Assembly (NCBI RefSeq): GCF_029867415.1
Contig: NC_081183.1
Location: 16,302,404 to 16,366,403, forward strand
Source: Vicia villosa
Lineage: Eukaryota > Streptophyta > Magnoliopsida > Fabales > Fabaceae
Reading direction: 5' to 3'
DNA length: 64,000 bases
Position 1 is the first letter of the stretch. The number at the start of each line of letters is the position of its first letter. This document shows, piece by piece, positions 12,461 to 24,642 of the stretch. A program made the position numbers and the translations under genes. The notes below the pieces were generated by a model, which worked only from the letters and a program-made list of their open reading frames with translations, was not told the DNA's origin and made no database searches.

Positions 12461-14263
12461 TGCTCTGGTCGCCCAAAGGCCTAAATTAGCTTAAGTCGAT
12501 TTCAATTCAAATCTATTTTACTTGATCTAAGGTATAAAAGTTATTTCACGCAGAAATTAAGATACACTCTCTGATCTCCAGTTTTTACTATACTCATATT
12601 GAATCTTGAACTGACTGGGGCGTTGCAGTGCTAACTTTAAATGTTCACCCGCGCTGCCGCACAGGAGATAAACACCAAACTGTTCGAGATTCCTTTTCAA
12701 CCGATTACATTCAATTCTGGCTCCAGAACGAAATAGTGGCGCTGTATGTGAGAATTGAATTTTGATTATTGTGTTTTCCACGATTTCATGTTCGCTCTTC
12801 CATTCACCAGTTCATAACCTTAGCAAATCACCAAATCAAGAGCGATTGAAATCGAATGTGAAGATTCACCGTGTTCGATTCAATTGATCATCGTTTCTCA
12901 CAAAAACTCCATGAAGTAAGATGAGCGAATGATCTTAGTTCCAAATCCAAATCTACGCTATGATTACCAACGAATGAAGGTAATTGCCTTCAAGGTCATA
13001 ACGAAGATTCCTGATCAACCTTAAGATCTCGCATTGCCTCGACTATCCATCTCCAATGCGGTACTTACCGTGACAACTTTGAAGATACAACAAGTTCATA
13101 GATATTGTCGGCATAGATCCGTTACCAGAGCACCTTTTCTAGGTAACGAAGGATCTCCAAATGATGAACGGATACCGCCTCAAGCCATATCTGGTAGATC
13201 GCGATGAAGCTCATATTGCAACTAAAGCTACCTAATCACGACAAAATAATGTGAACTTCTAGCACAATATTATCTACGGTCGAAGCAGTGATCACCATGG
13301 ATAGTGTTGTGCACCTCCATGACGTGAAATGTTAGACATTTTGACTCTACTCTCATACACCTTCTTCTCATCACTTACATTCGAAGCACAGTTGCTTTCA
13401 ACAATGATCTGTTGGTAAGATTTCTCTTCCATCAGGTTGTTGAGCACATCGTCAAGAAACGAAGATATCTGGGCGCAAATGTGTTTGAAGAACAAGAACG
13501 TTGAGAAAACTACAATTACGGGCCGCCCGGTGATCACAAAAATTTCCATCGAGGAAGGAATCCTTACGAGATAACTCATAGGAAACATCCTCTACACATC
13601 AATTATCGGTCTGATGTGATCAAACTTCCAGATCTCCATGGTCGGGCCTACAGGGTAATAGAAATTTATTGAACGCACACACGGAAACGACACATCGACA
13701 TTGATGATCCATAAGGAGATTATAAAGTGAATGAAGTGAGTCAAACTCCACCCAGGAGGGTCAGGAGACGGGCCTCTCAAGGAATATTACCTTCTTTTGA
13801 CCATACTCCTAGCCCTAGTAGAATTCGACCGTGCACCAGAAGACAAACTCCCACGTCTCCAATAAGCATACCTCTAGTCACACCTCTGTTGATCGTGGCA
13901 AGTATCCTCACCAAAGTAAAAGGGGAGCAAAAGTGTTTTCGCCCCGTTGGTTAGAAGGTATTGCATTAGAATATTCGAAAAGGCAACTCTGTGGCCTCAA
14001 AATACCTGCGATCATCATCAAGCTACGTCCTCAAAAAAGATGATTGTCCTGTGTTGCCCATCAGTTAGGAAGACCTAGAGGCATCCGAAGTTGACCATCT
14101 CCCCGTCGGGTAAACAAAGATAAGGTTGGCTACACCAACGCCCCATTCAACTAAAGAAAATAAAATAGAACAAATGACATTATATCCTTAGCTTTGTTTT
14201 TATTAGTTAGATACCCTGTAAAGTTGTTACACAATTTTGATAATTGATATCAAAATTGTTAAA
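12461..14263 (+). mobile_element. Tat/Ogre-like retrotransposon fragment: LTR end and 5' internal region
   Basis: 12461-12735 matches 46133-46406 through a TATA box (GGTATAAAAG at 12531), a conserved stretch ending in an ACGAAAYA-type LTR end, and scattered shared blocks. A degenerate tRNA-Arg-type primer site follows directly at 12737. From there to about 14263 only short broken frames remain. One (13727-13954) contains Pro/Arg-rich codons but no domain I can name. The right end is where an LTR-like boundary (TGTTGTTGTCGCC) begins another repeat. Assignment to Tat/Ogre rests on the primer site and my recollection of legume Ogre LTR ends. Confidence 0.55.
12737..12754 (+). promoter_or_regulatory. 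Degenerate tRNA-Arg-type primer-binding site
   Basis: TGGCGCTGTATGTGAGAA, one base after the LTR end, resembles the TGGCGCCGTCTGTGGGAA site described for Tat/Ogre elements, with three differences visible. Confidence 0.55.
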
Positions 14264-17200
14264 TGTTGTTGTCGCCCTCGGTTTTGTGAGACGCAAACTG
14301 ACTCTTCTTTTGCTTTTTGAGTTGTGAAAATCAGAGAGTCGCCACCGACTTTTATTTTATCCAATTAAGGAAAGGTTTATAAAAGAAACAGAAAAAGACC
14401 TTTAAGAGATTTTGGGTAAGGGGATAGGTTATACAAAGGGAAGGTGTTAGCACCCTTTGTATCCATGGTTATCCATGGGCTCTTAGTTGCTTGGCTCACT
14501 TCTTTGAATCGTTTGTCTTGCCTTTAAATGCTTGTATGTGGTTTTAAAATACCTTTGCAAATTAACTTTGTAATGATCCTTGTGCGGATGTATACAAAGT
14601 GTTTTGTTTTTCGAAAGATGTTTTAAAAAAAGATCTTTAACTTCGTAATGATCCTTGTTTGGATATATACCAAGTATTGTCTTTTTTGAAAGTTTTGTTT
14701 TGAAAAACGGTGAATATGTGAGACATTTGTTGTTTTGATTTGAGCAAGCAATTAGGAGGTCTATCCTATATTTATAAGGTCTTTTCCTAATTCTTTTAGA
14801 AAATTCTCCTTTTACCAGATGTAAACAAAAGTTTGAGTTCGTATTTGAAACAGTAGAATTTGATTTTTTGAAAAGAGTAACAAAGGGATTACCCTAAGAG
14901 GTGCAAGTGTGATTGTGTTCTGATTCAGATATTTTGTCTTTGAATTTAGTGATCTAACGCTTCAGTTTTTTAGCTTTGACATACACGCAGTTTTATATGT
15001 ACAGAAATTAAAGTGCGGGAATGTAAAATGCGGAAAGTAAATCTACGCTATTACATCGATTGTGCGAGAAATGTAAACTACGCTATTTACATGAATTTTA
15101 CAACCTATACACTTATCTAGGAATTTTAAATTGCAATAAGATAAAAGAAAATTTTTTGGATTTTTTGTATGGTTGATTTTAATTAGAATTAATGCATGAT
15201 TAATTTAATTAAAATGAGAAAAAGGTAGAAATAAAATTTAAACCTAAAAATTAAGTCTAAAATATGTTCATATTGCTTGTTAATTAATTTTAAAGTAAAA
15301 CTAATTTTTTTTGATTTTTTGAAGTTGTTTTGAAATTATTAAGTTAAATTAACATATAATTATACAAATAATTATACAAATAATTAAAACTTAAAGAGAA
15401 AAATATTCTAAATATGTACAAAATTAGTTTATAATATATAAACTAAATTTAAAAAAGAACAATTTTTTTTTTTGATTTTTTTTGATTGGTTGGAATAATT
15501 AAAAAGCAAATATATAAATATATACTAATTAATTATGCAAAATATTTTAATTATTAAAAAAAATAAAATATTTTTGTGTCAAAAATTAAAGCAATATTTT
15601 ACCAACCTAAAAATATTTTTTATGCATTTTTCTGATTTTTAAAACTATTTTTAAATAATTTTAGAAGTTAAATTAAATAAAATAGAAAATAATTTAACTT
15701 GTGATCCTGTGTGATAATCAGTGGAGTCCATGGTATGGATATGCATTCGTGAGCGTAGGATGAATTTTTTAGATGCATCTAGTGGCTCAGATTAAAGGGA
15801 ACATGATATAATGATGAGACTGCTTGCACTGAATTCAAAGAGAATTCAAATTTCTGATGGGGTCCACACGCGCCAAAACTGGCCAATGAAGAAGCAAGGA
15901 TTGGCCACGCATGCAGTCAAACGTTCCACACCACTATTCATCTTCTTCTTCCTTTTTCCTGAGGATTTTGCTGCGGATTTAGCAGCCAAATTACCTGCGG
16001 ATTTTTCTTTCTTTTTTTCATGCTTTTTGAAACCTACAAAAACATGGAAATAAATTACCAAGAACAACCCAGGTCTACTAAATAGCATGCTGGGAGTTCA
16101 TTGGTGGTGTTAGTTTTGATTAAAACCCCCTCCATCTATGAAAACGAAAGCTTTGCATCCTTGGAGTTCAAAAATGGCACACGATGCTTTAGGGTGTATG
16201 GCTCATATATGATACGTTGGATCATCTCTAAATCATGGTATGAACCCATACAAAGTATGTGATATTTTGAGATTTTATGAACTTCTTTGCTATATTCTTG
16301 CTAATTTTCCGTGTCTCTCTCATTGATGAAGTGTGCTACTTCATTTATAGGCAAATATGTGCTTAAAATTGAAGCTAAGAAGCATTGACGAGCTTTGTTG
16401 AATTTTTGACTTGTTTAATATATTAAGCTTTGAATTCAAGCTACCATAGCTTGATTTTTCCACACCTCTTGCCCTAGGCCTGCCTTGTAGCTTTCTTGCT
16501 GCAGAATTGGATCAATTTTGGAGGCTTTAGCTTAAGAATCAAGCATTGCATCATTATTCTTTACCATTTCTTTTTCAATTTAATCTTAAATGTAATAAAA
16601 TTAAACCAAAAAAGAAATAAAAATGTTATGGGCCTTAGGTTGGTCGTGGGAGGCCCTTAACATTGTTAGAATCATGTTTGGATTATGAAAACTTGGCCCC
16701 TTTTGGAAAAAAAACATTTTTGATCAATGTTGGTTTCATGCATTTTCCCAAAATTTAGCCAACTTCAACAAGGCATAAATCCCTCAATTTTTATCATATG
16801 AAGGAGTTCTTGTACTTTTTAGAAACCTCAAGATGTCCTCTACAAGCTACTTTGGAAGCATTTTTGCATTTGGAGAAGTTATCTTGATGTTATGGTCTTT
16901 GACAAAAAACCACTTTTTGTTGACTTTGAAAATGACCTATAATGTCTTAGCTCATATTTTCCAAATGGTGAATCCAATGACCATAGGACCAATTGCATTT
17001 GAAATATAATTGAATTTCCTTCAAAATGAGCCTTGGTTGGAATTTTTTTGATGAATGATGAGAGAGTTATGGCCAGTCAAAGTTCAGTTGACTTTTTAGG
17101 AGAAAACCCTAATTTTGAAACTTAGGGTTTTGCTGATTTCTGAGCTTTTCTTGGTGAATTTTGATCAACCACTAGTCAAATGATGAATCCTTTGACAAAA

Positions 17201-19416
17201 TATGGATGTTGACAAAAAATTTCATTTTTGACTGTCTGTTGACTTTTTGATCGTACGAGTCGTCTGTTGACTGTTTGAGCTGTCGATTGCGCGTCCGAGC
17301 GAATCGAAGTTTGAAAATTTGTCTGGTGGTACTTTGAGACATATGGAGGTACATGAAATCCATTTGAAGTCTCAAAAAACTTGTTCTCCTGAAAAAAACA
17401 AAAACCCTAGTTAGGGACTGTTTGTGTAGGAGACAGTCGAGCGTACCTGATTTTTGTGCAGTGCTGAGTCTTTGCTGATCTTGTGATTGTCAGAAGACTT
17501 CTAGGACAAAAATCTTGGAATTTTGAAATGTGAAAGATGGATTTGATTGATGGTACAAAACACGGAGAAACGTGTTGTCACCGGGTTTGACTGTTAACTG
17601 GCTGTTCGGGTATTAACGTAACATTTAAAGTGAAAATTCAACAGTTAAAGTTAATTTTTCTTTTTGTTTTTGTTGTGTTAATGGTGAGAAATTATTTACA
17701 TGATTTGTTAGAGAAACACAAACATAATAAATAATTAAAGTACACTGTACGAGAACAAAATTACCGTCAATAATAAGACTGAAAGGATTTAATGCACAAA
17801 AAAAATAAATATTTTAACTAGCAATAAACACATATAATATTATCTTACTAGTTAAATGACGATATAATAGATAGTGTAATACTTAATACTGACAGTACAA
17901 ATATTACCTAAACAAAACGTAGTAAACAGCACGGTAAATATAAAGAACGGTACATTCTAAAAACAGAAGATACGACAAACTTTACATATGACGATTAATA
18001 ATCCATGCTATGACCAACAGAAAATAGATAATCGGAAGTGTAACCATCGCAGGTCCGCATTTTTCAGGACTATGCAGACAGAAGAAGGACATGATCACCG
18101 CAGCAATGGTGATGACTATAAGAAAAAGTGTCTCCATCCACTTTGCCATTTTTTGCCGGGGAAGAAGAGAAAATAGATATGAGGTAGAAATTTGAGAGAT
18201 TGAATGAAATTTGATGTGAGATTTTATGGAAAAAATGAGAGGTATTTATATAATGAAAAGAAGGATAGAGACGTTGGGGGAATGAAGTGATTCCGTACAA
18301 AAAAGGAAAATTTGAGTGGCAGTAGAATTTGAAAGAAAGGGCATGGTAGGGTTTGAAAAGAGAAATGTGTAGAATAAAGTTAGGATTTGAAACTCCGGAC
18401 TCTGCGCCTGCAAAATAAATTTTGTACCAATTGCGTCAGTACTATTTATCCGTAAATAAATCTCAAATAGATAGCGTGTGTGAAGTGATAAACAGTAATT
18501 GGCGTTTGTGTAAGAATAAATTCAACAGCGAACCAAAATACCGTATAAGAAAAATAATTCTAAAAACCAAGTATTCATGAAATCAGGATATTTATGAAAT
18601 AAAATCCAAGATTATATGAAACTCCCAATTTTTAGACAGAAGTCTGTTGCCTTCTTTTTGAAAAAGATGTGGGCAACTTTTGGGGTATATCAATTGTGAT
18701 CACAAAGAATATTGTGTGTTTCGTGTAGGATGGTGTGAGTCAGTCTTTTAAGACAGGACTCACGTCCAAGAAGCACTATTCTCAACATAGCTAGCACACC
18801 CCCTTTGGATCAAGCCAATCCAAGGAAGTTAGGTGGTGGAGCCTAAAAATGTCCACCTCGATCTGAGTCATACCCCGGGGGTACAACGCACTAAGGTAAA
18901 AATATTTTTATAAATATTAATTGTCACAGCCGAGGCATAATAGCTTGTCACACATTATAGGAGAAAGGAAAATAATACAAAGAAAAAAAAGAAAGAGTAG
19001 TCAAGCTACAACACCCAAAGCCGAATTACTTGGATTCCCCCTAGAGTCCCTTTGGGAGAAGCCTTGAAGGGGTTCAATTATTCAATGGGAATAAGAGCGG
19101 TGAGGCAAAAAACCATCGTCTGTACCACAACTTAATTATGGACCCCACACACGGCCTACATAGTCCATTAAAGGGAATCATGGAACGTCCTCCTCAGACC
19201 CACCACCTCACTTTCAAGAGCCTTCAGAGCCTCGACATGAGCCTCGACCATTCGTTGAAGAGTTTTCTGAGCCTCCTCTGCACGACAAGTTTTTTAGTAA
19301 CAGCGTCAGAGGCCTCTTGATGTCGCTTCTTCACCTTAAAACTAGTCTCCAACTAAATTATTTGGGCAACTTGAGTAGAATGAGAGTCGTGGATGTTTGC
19401 CTCCTCTTATAAAGTT
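14264..19416 (-). mobile_element. Noncoding legume retroelement sequence, LTR-like
   Basis: Starts at a TGTTGTTGTCGCCCTCGG boundary. It contains a stretch (14330-14480) with CAGAGAGTCGCCACCGAC and GGTGTTAGCACCCTTTGTAT that I recall as a high-copy repeat in cool-season legumes. No protein is encoded: frames at 15811-16088 overlap on both strands and are low-complexity. 18600-18890 has a conserved-looking block with the palindromic CCCCGGGG. Minus-strand gag-like remnants follow at 19417-21420, so I read the whole as one or more minus-strand retroelements. Boundaries and family are uncertain. Confidence 0.4.
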
Positions 19417-21420
19417 TCAAAAAAGCATGCCTTTTTCCTGCAGCTCAGCCAACTCCTTCTGAAAAGCGAAGCACTTCTGCTTCATAGCTTCACACTTACC
19501 CTTCCAAGTGTCTCTCTCCTTGGAAGGATTTGCATCAGCCAAGACATTTCCCTTGCTAGCAGCGGCCAATGAGAATATAGAAGATGTTGGGTACATGTTA
19601 TAGGTGATCTTAGAGAGGAGTTCCATCTTCTCTGTATCAGAGAGGTTTTGGACAAAGGACAAGTCTTTCGTCGATACAATGACAACAATTTCCTCAGGAG
19701 TGTGAGCAAGTCGGGAAGGTAAAATGGCTTGCATTTAAAGGAAAGTAGTAATCACCCCTAAAGAATCTTCCCCAGATATATGGGTCCGTTTAGGAGAACC
19801 CTCTTCTAGGGGGAGTGTTGGTCTTCATCCGGACCCCTCTTTGTTGAAATTGGAGACAATGGCTCATCCTCCACAGTCAAAGTGGTCTCAACACTGACAA
19901 GTTGGTTGAACCTAGGAGCATTGGCAGTGGTCTCGATGACTGAGAGAAGAGTAATGATCAGAGTAGGAGCAATGGTCTTAGAAGCGACGTCACAACCTTG
20001 TCAGTAGGACCAGTATTGATATCTTTAGCACTAGCAAAGTTGTAGAACAACTTTAACTTGTCCATGATATTTGTAAAATAAAATCACACATATAAAAACT
20101 ATTGGAATATGTCCTCACCAAAAATCTGTTTCCTTTCCTCCCAGCTGACCATACTCATAATGGCATACATATCAACTCGCCTCTTCCTCACCTCGAAAGA
20201 AGGCACCTCACTAGAGCCAAACCATTCTTCGTAGATATGTCCTTTGAACGAAGAGCATATATCCTCCTTCATGACTATCTCATCGGGGGACAAAGGACCT
20301 AACACGGTGCGGTAGAAGTGGACGTCAAGGTGGAAGTGAGGCAAGTACCAATACTTCAAAAATATGCCCTTATAGGAATGAAAAATTCCACTCGGGGAAA
20401 AGAAAAAAGCGACAGGGCCTCCACCGTAATAAGTTTCACTAGAAAGAAGCGCCTCAAAAAAATTCCATAGTCTTGGGTGAAGTGGTCGAACCAAGGGTCG
20501 TCCCGGGTGGAAACTAATGTGCCCTTGATTGCAATAGTTATCTTGAGAAGGGTGAACCATGTAGAATAAGTTAAAAAACAACCTGAGTGAACGCTTCCAA
20601 GACTTATGCTCGACACACAACTAGAATACCTTCATGTAAGCCCAGGAGCCCGAATGAACTTGGGAAAAAGCAACCTTTAAATGCTTTCGAGCATCCACTT
20701 TAAAGTCAAAGAAAGGCAACCCCAATCCTATCCTTGTGAACATACACTCAAAAAGTAGGAATGAGCAGCCGTCAAAAGAGTTGCATATATTTTTCTCTGA
20801 AACCACAAGAAGAACCGACCAATCAGAGGGTCACCGACAACGATGTCACCATTATCTTTTGTTGCTTCAGTACTCAGAACGGACAGGGTCCCCACCACTT
20901 TTGCATCCACCCTTGCGTACTTAATTGCATCGTCCGACTCCACCAACGTCACACCTCTATGGGCCAGGTGGTCGACTTTAGAATGCTTGTCGAATAAGAC
21001 CCAAGAAACTATATCGGGCTTATCCTAAACCTCCAAGTGGGCCCTTCAACATTGCTAAGTTCACAGTTATTGGTCCTCAGGTAAAGTTGGATGAAAATGT
21101 TATTATGTTCCTTCACCCGCTTGATAGCTTATGTTTCATCCTCGGTCAAAATGGAAGGGGGCATATGGACCTTAGTACGATTTCCTGCTTTGTCGTCATT
21201 TGATAAAAGGGCTTAAAAAGAGTTAAATGAAGAAGCTCATTCATCAAGGGAGTTCCCATATACCATTTCCAAATCAAAGTCGTTAGATAGGGATATATCT
21301 TCTTGGCTCATGCGATCATGAGCAAAAGGAGGGAGATGAGAACCAGGAGATACCCTTTTCCTGCAGTAGAAGAAGTATCGCTCTCAGAGTCACTCACTAG
21401 GTTAACAGTACTATCACTCA
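19417..21420 (-). pseudogene. Broken gag-like / ORF1-type gene of a minus-strand retroelement
   Basis: Minus-strand pieces line up as one degraded protein. A Ser/Asp-rich N-terminus begins near 21420 (MSDSTVNLVSDSESDTSS). A middle domain follows with FFDFKVDARKHLKVAFSQ, then HSGSWAYMKVF and KSWKRSLRLFFNLF (about 20800-20560). The stretch to 20099 has PFHPRLWNFF-like and YLPHFHLDVHF-like aromatic segments. A helical, charged C-terminus ends near 19417 (CEAMKQKCFAFQKELAELQE). This resembles the 'putative gypsy-type transposon' domain proteins that accompany Tat-lineage elements in legumes. Several frame breaks make it nonfunctional. No protease or polymerase is found beside it. Confidence 0.55.
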
Positions 21421-21626
21421 TCCTAGCTAAAATTAATAAATGATGAAGGTAAAATTTTAAGGTAAGAGGGGTACTTGATAATAGGAGATTAATGAAGCAA
21501 AGTAAATATAGAAAGGCATATACTTTGATCAAAAAACCACAATCACGGGTGAACACTTTCTGGAAGGAAGAAGAGAAGACGTTTGCTAATAAGAGCAATT
21601 ATGAATGAACTTGATTATCAAAGATT

Positions 21627-22146
21627 AGGGGTGGGAATAGACTAGGCTTTATAAGACCTGAGCCTGGCCTACGATAAACTTATAAGGCTTGAGTTTGACC
21701 TACAATAAGCTCTTTTTTCAGCCTAGCCTGGCCTTTTTAAAAGTCTGGTCTGGCCTGAAAGCCTATTTAAAAGCCTCTTTCTCATTAAGATTTTCAATTA
21801 ATTTGTATTACTTAAGAAGCCTTATAAGTCGACCTATATATGAATAATTAGACCGGTCTATTTAATATTTTTCTAATATATATGCATATATAGACCAAGC
21901 TATTTAGCATTTTTTTCTAATATATATGTATATATAGGCCAATCTATTTAGACTATTTTTAATATATATGAAAATATAGGTCGGCCTATAACGCTTCATA
22001 GACTTTTTTAATAGCCTAAGCCTGACCTATGTAATTAAACAGGATTTTAAAAAGCCTAAGCGTGTCCTTTTTATCAAATAGGCCTGGTCTGACCTGATCT
22101 TAAATAAGTTAGGCTATAGACCGGCCTGGACTATTCCCATCCCTAC
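21627..22146. mobile_element. hAT-like MITE
   Basis: Ends are inverted copies of a GGGRTGGGAATAG motif. An 8-bp near-identical pair, CAAAGATT (21619-21626) and CAAGGATT (22147-22154), flanks it. The interior is built from repeats of AGGCCTGGCCTGACCT type with AT-rich arms and no open frame. The 8-bp duplication and G-rich termini suggest hAT. Confidence 0.6.
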
Positions 22147-22154
22147 CAAGGATT

Positions 22155-23118
22155 GTGAAAAGTTACTCAACGATCAACTCCCCCTATTTATAGGCATAGA
22201 TAATTGAACGATCCAAATCAAGATGGAAAGGAGTGTGGAATCAGTGACAGGACTTATCCTTCGGAATACACGCAAACTTGAGTGCCTTATAATTCGCGTC
22301 ATGCCCTAACTTGTCGGGTGATCTGCTGTCGCGCACAGGTCAAAAACGAGTAATTAAAAAAACCGGTGGTTTCGGGAAGCGACACTCAAGTCGAATCGCA
22401 AGGACTCTTGTATTGATTTTTACCAACAGATTAGAACAACTGGGGGCTCGATTTTGATTGGGAAGATTATAAACGATTACACGATATTAATTACAATTAC
22501 GATTAACAAACTGGTCTACTGATTCGGTTCCTGCTCATCATTGGTTATTATATCTTCAATTCCCTAAGCGGATTCTCTATTCCTCTTCGATTACAAAATC
22601 AATCAACAAGCATGAAGGATACTATAAGAATTATGTTTCTGTTTACTTAATTAAGCATATGATTTAGAGATAACACAAATTAACAAATAAGATAAGTTAA
22701 GTGCGATTAGGATTAGGGAACATATATCAATCGAATTAAATCAAAACTACTCTATGATAATCAAATTAAGCAAAAGATAATCCCATAACATAATTAAAAG
22801 GAATAGAAATTAAATTGCAAAATTATAATAATCTCAAAGTGTTGGAACCTGAATACAGTAGATCAGTATTCTAGAGGTTTAGTTTTCCATAGGATTCGTA
22901 CAAAGTATTCTCTTTCATGAAAATTCGGAATAGATGCCCTAAGGTTGCGAAAATTGTTTTAACAAAATAAAGGAAATCGAGCCTTAATAGCAATCGACCC
23001 ATAAAACATAAAAAATGGCCTAAAACTATTTTTTTTAAAGTCTGTAACTATATAAAATTATTCTACCCCACTGCATTCCAAACTAGAACTTGGCTTCAAC
23101 ATGAAACTTGTAGCTTAT
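22155..23118 (-). other. Older LTR-like sequence interrupted by the Athila element
   Basis: No gene. From 22319 (TGATCTGCTGTCGCGCACAG) the sequence resembles, in style only, an LTR read on the minus strand. It is cut at 23118 and resumes after the Athila element at 45680, as the CTTAT duplication shows. Family not identified. Confidence 0.4.
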
Positions 23119-24321
23119 TGTTAGGTGCCAAATTGTGCTTATATTTAGTTTAATTAATGACACCTTTCGACCGTTTTTATCGGATATTCGTACAATTCCT
23201 TGAAGTTTTAGATAATTATTTATAGTTTATAATATTAAGCTTTCATTTTATGTTAATATGTGTTTTAGTTATGATTTTGTAGGTTTTAGCCAATTTTGGG
23301 GAAGTTTGGAGCTTGTTTTGGCCTTGATTGAAGAGTGATGGGCAGAAGATAGCGCGCGTCGCGCGGAGATATGGGCGCGTCACGCCCTGGACAAGTTATT
23401 TTGAAGCTTCAAAGCAGAGTGTTGAGCGCGTCGCGCGTCTGGGCGGTTTATAATTTTTAAGTGTAATGGCGCGTTGCGCGCTGGAGGGCGCGACGCGGCC
23501 TGGACAGAAAACAGTTTTACTATAAAAGGAGTAAATGTGATATTTTACCTTCTTCTTGACATTCTTAAGAGCTCAAGGAACCCTAACTACTGTAGCAAAC
23601 TGAGAATTGGAGATTCGAAGCTTTGATCGTCGATTAATCGCCGTAGATGCTTGTTGATCTTCATCCTTTCCTTCTTGAGCAAGCTACCATTTTCATGGAT
23701 AGCTAAATCTCTTTTGTATCAAGATAAGATGTAATCTTCCTAGCCTTTTGTATGTATTTCTTGTGAATATATTGTGTATGAACAAGTGATGATCAATATA
23801 GATGGTTTAGTTTGTTTATTAAAGCTTTTCTATGGTATAAGTGTTTGAGACATCAATGTTTGTATCTAGACCTAACTTTATCATCTATCAAACTATAAGT
23901 TGCAGACATGGATTTAGCGTTTGATGTTTACTTAGTATCGGTTTTAAAACGTTATTTGTATTGTTTAAACGGTGGAGAAATCGCCGGTTAAACAATACGG
24001 TAAATCTAGCTATATCGTTGCGGACACGGACGATATAGACGTCGATACGTAATTATATTGATCGTTAACAAGTTCATATACATATATTTATAGGAAGACA
24101 TACAAATTTAGGTCGATGAAATCGAATCTTGATACATTTTCTTTAACTTAGAACTTTCATTAATTTACTCTTTGCTACTAAAGTGTTGAATGATCTTTTG
24201 CAAATCCAAAACTAAAGTAACATTAACTCAAGACAAAATAGGCTATAGAACGGTGGTGATATCGCAATAATCCCTGTGGATACGATATAAACGAAAAGTA
24301 CACCACAATACTCTTTCAACA
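23119..24321 (+). repeat. Athila 5' LTR
   Basis: 1,203 bp, TGTTAGGTGCC... to ...CTCTTTCAACA. It has a palindrome array at 23351-23499 and a TATA box (CTATAAAAGG) at 23519-23528, giving a U3 of about 430 bp. Two short stretches (around 23970-24050) mix CGATAT and CGGACACGGAC motifs. Confidence 0.92.
23351..23528 (+). promoter_or_regulatory. Athila U3: palindrome array and TATA box
   Basis: Five GC-rich palindromes of GCGCGYCGCGC type (starting near 23351, 23374, 23426, 23468, 23487) lie 20-170 bp upstream of the TATA box TATAAAAGG (23521). They stand out in a very AT-rich LTR. The 3' LTR carries the same five (44705-44851) with point differences. Their position suggests promoter function, but no known binding site is implied. 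Confidence 0.65.
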
Positions 24322-24324
24322 AAA

Positions 24325-24342
24325 TGGCGCCGTTGTCGGGGA
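24325..24342 (+). promoter_or_regulatory. Athila primer-binding site, tRNA-Asp type
   Basis: TGGCGCCGTTGTCGGGGA starts three bases after the LTR. It differs at one base from the site in the nested element (36764-36781), which is the form usual for Athila. Confidence 0.8.
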
Positions 24343-24642
24343 TTGTTGTTGAGATATTGCAAGCATTGCAATAGTTTGTTTTGTATTGAGTCTTATAATT
24401 AATCTCTTGTTTCTAAATTTATATTCCTTGTGTTTGTTAATTTGCTTGGTTAGTTTTACAGATTACAGTTTATGCGAGGACGTGTACCTGCAGATCAACT
24501 CCTTTTTGATCCTGAGATTGAAAGGACTGCGCGTCGAGAGAATAGCAAAACTCGTAGGAGGAGACTACTAGCTAGGGAAAGAAGACAACAATAAGAAGCA
24601 TCTTCTTCTTCAACTCCGGTTGAAAACTTGGTTGAGGAAGAA

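Noticed and set aside
13292..13954. Small frames on both strands in the Tat/Ogre-like fragment
   Set aside because: No recognisable domain and conflicting strands; treated as decayed internal sequence.
15811..16088. Fully overlapping 80-codon frames on both strands
   Set aside because: Low-complexity Lys/Ala and Phe/Ser runs in retroelement noncoding sequence; no splice or promoter support.
24325..24342. Possible tRNA genes at TGGCGCC-type sequences
   Set aside because: These are primer sites complementary to tRNA 3' ends; no cloverleaf surrounds them. I found no tRNA or rRNA gene.
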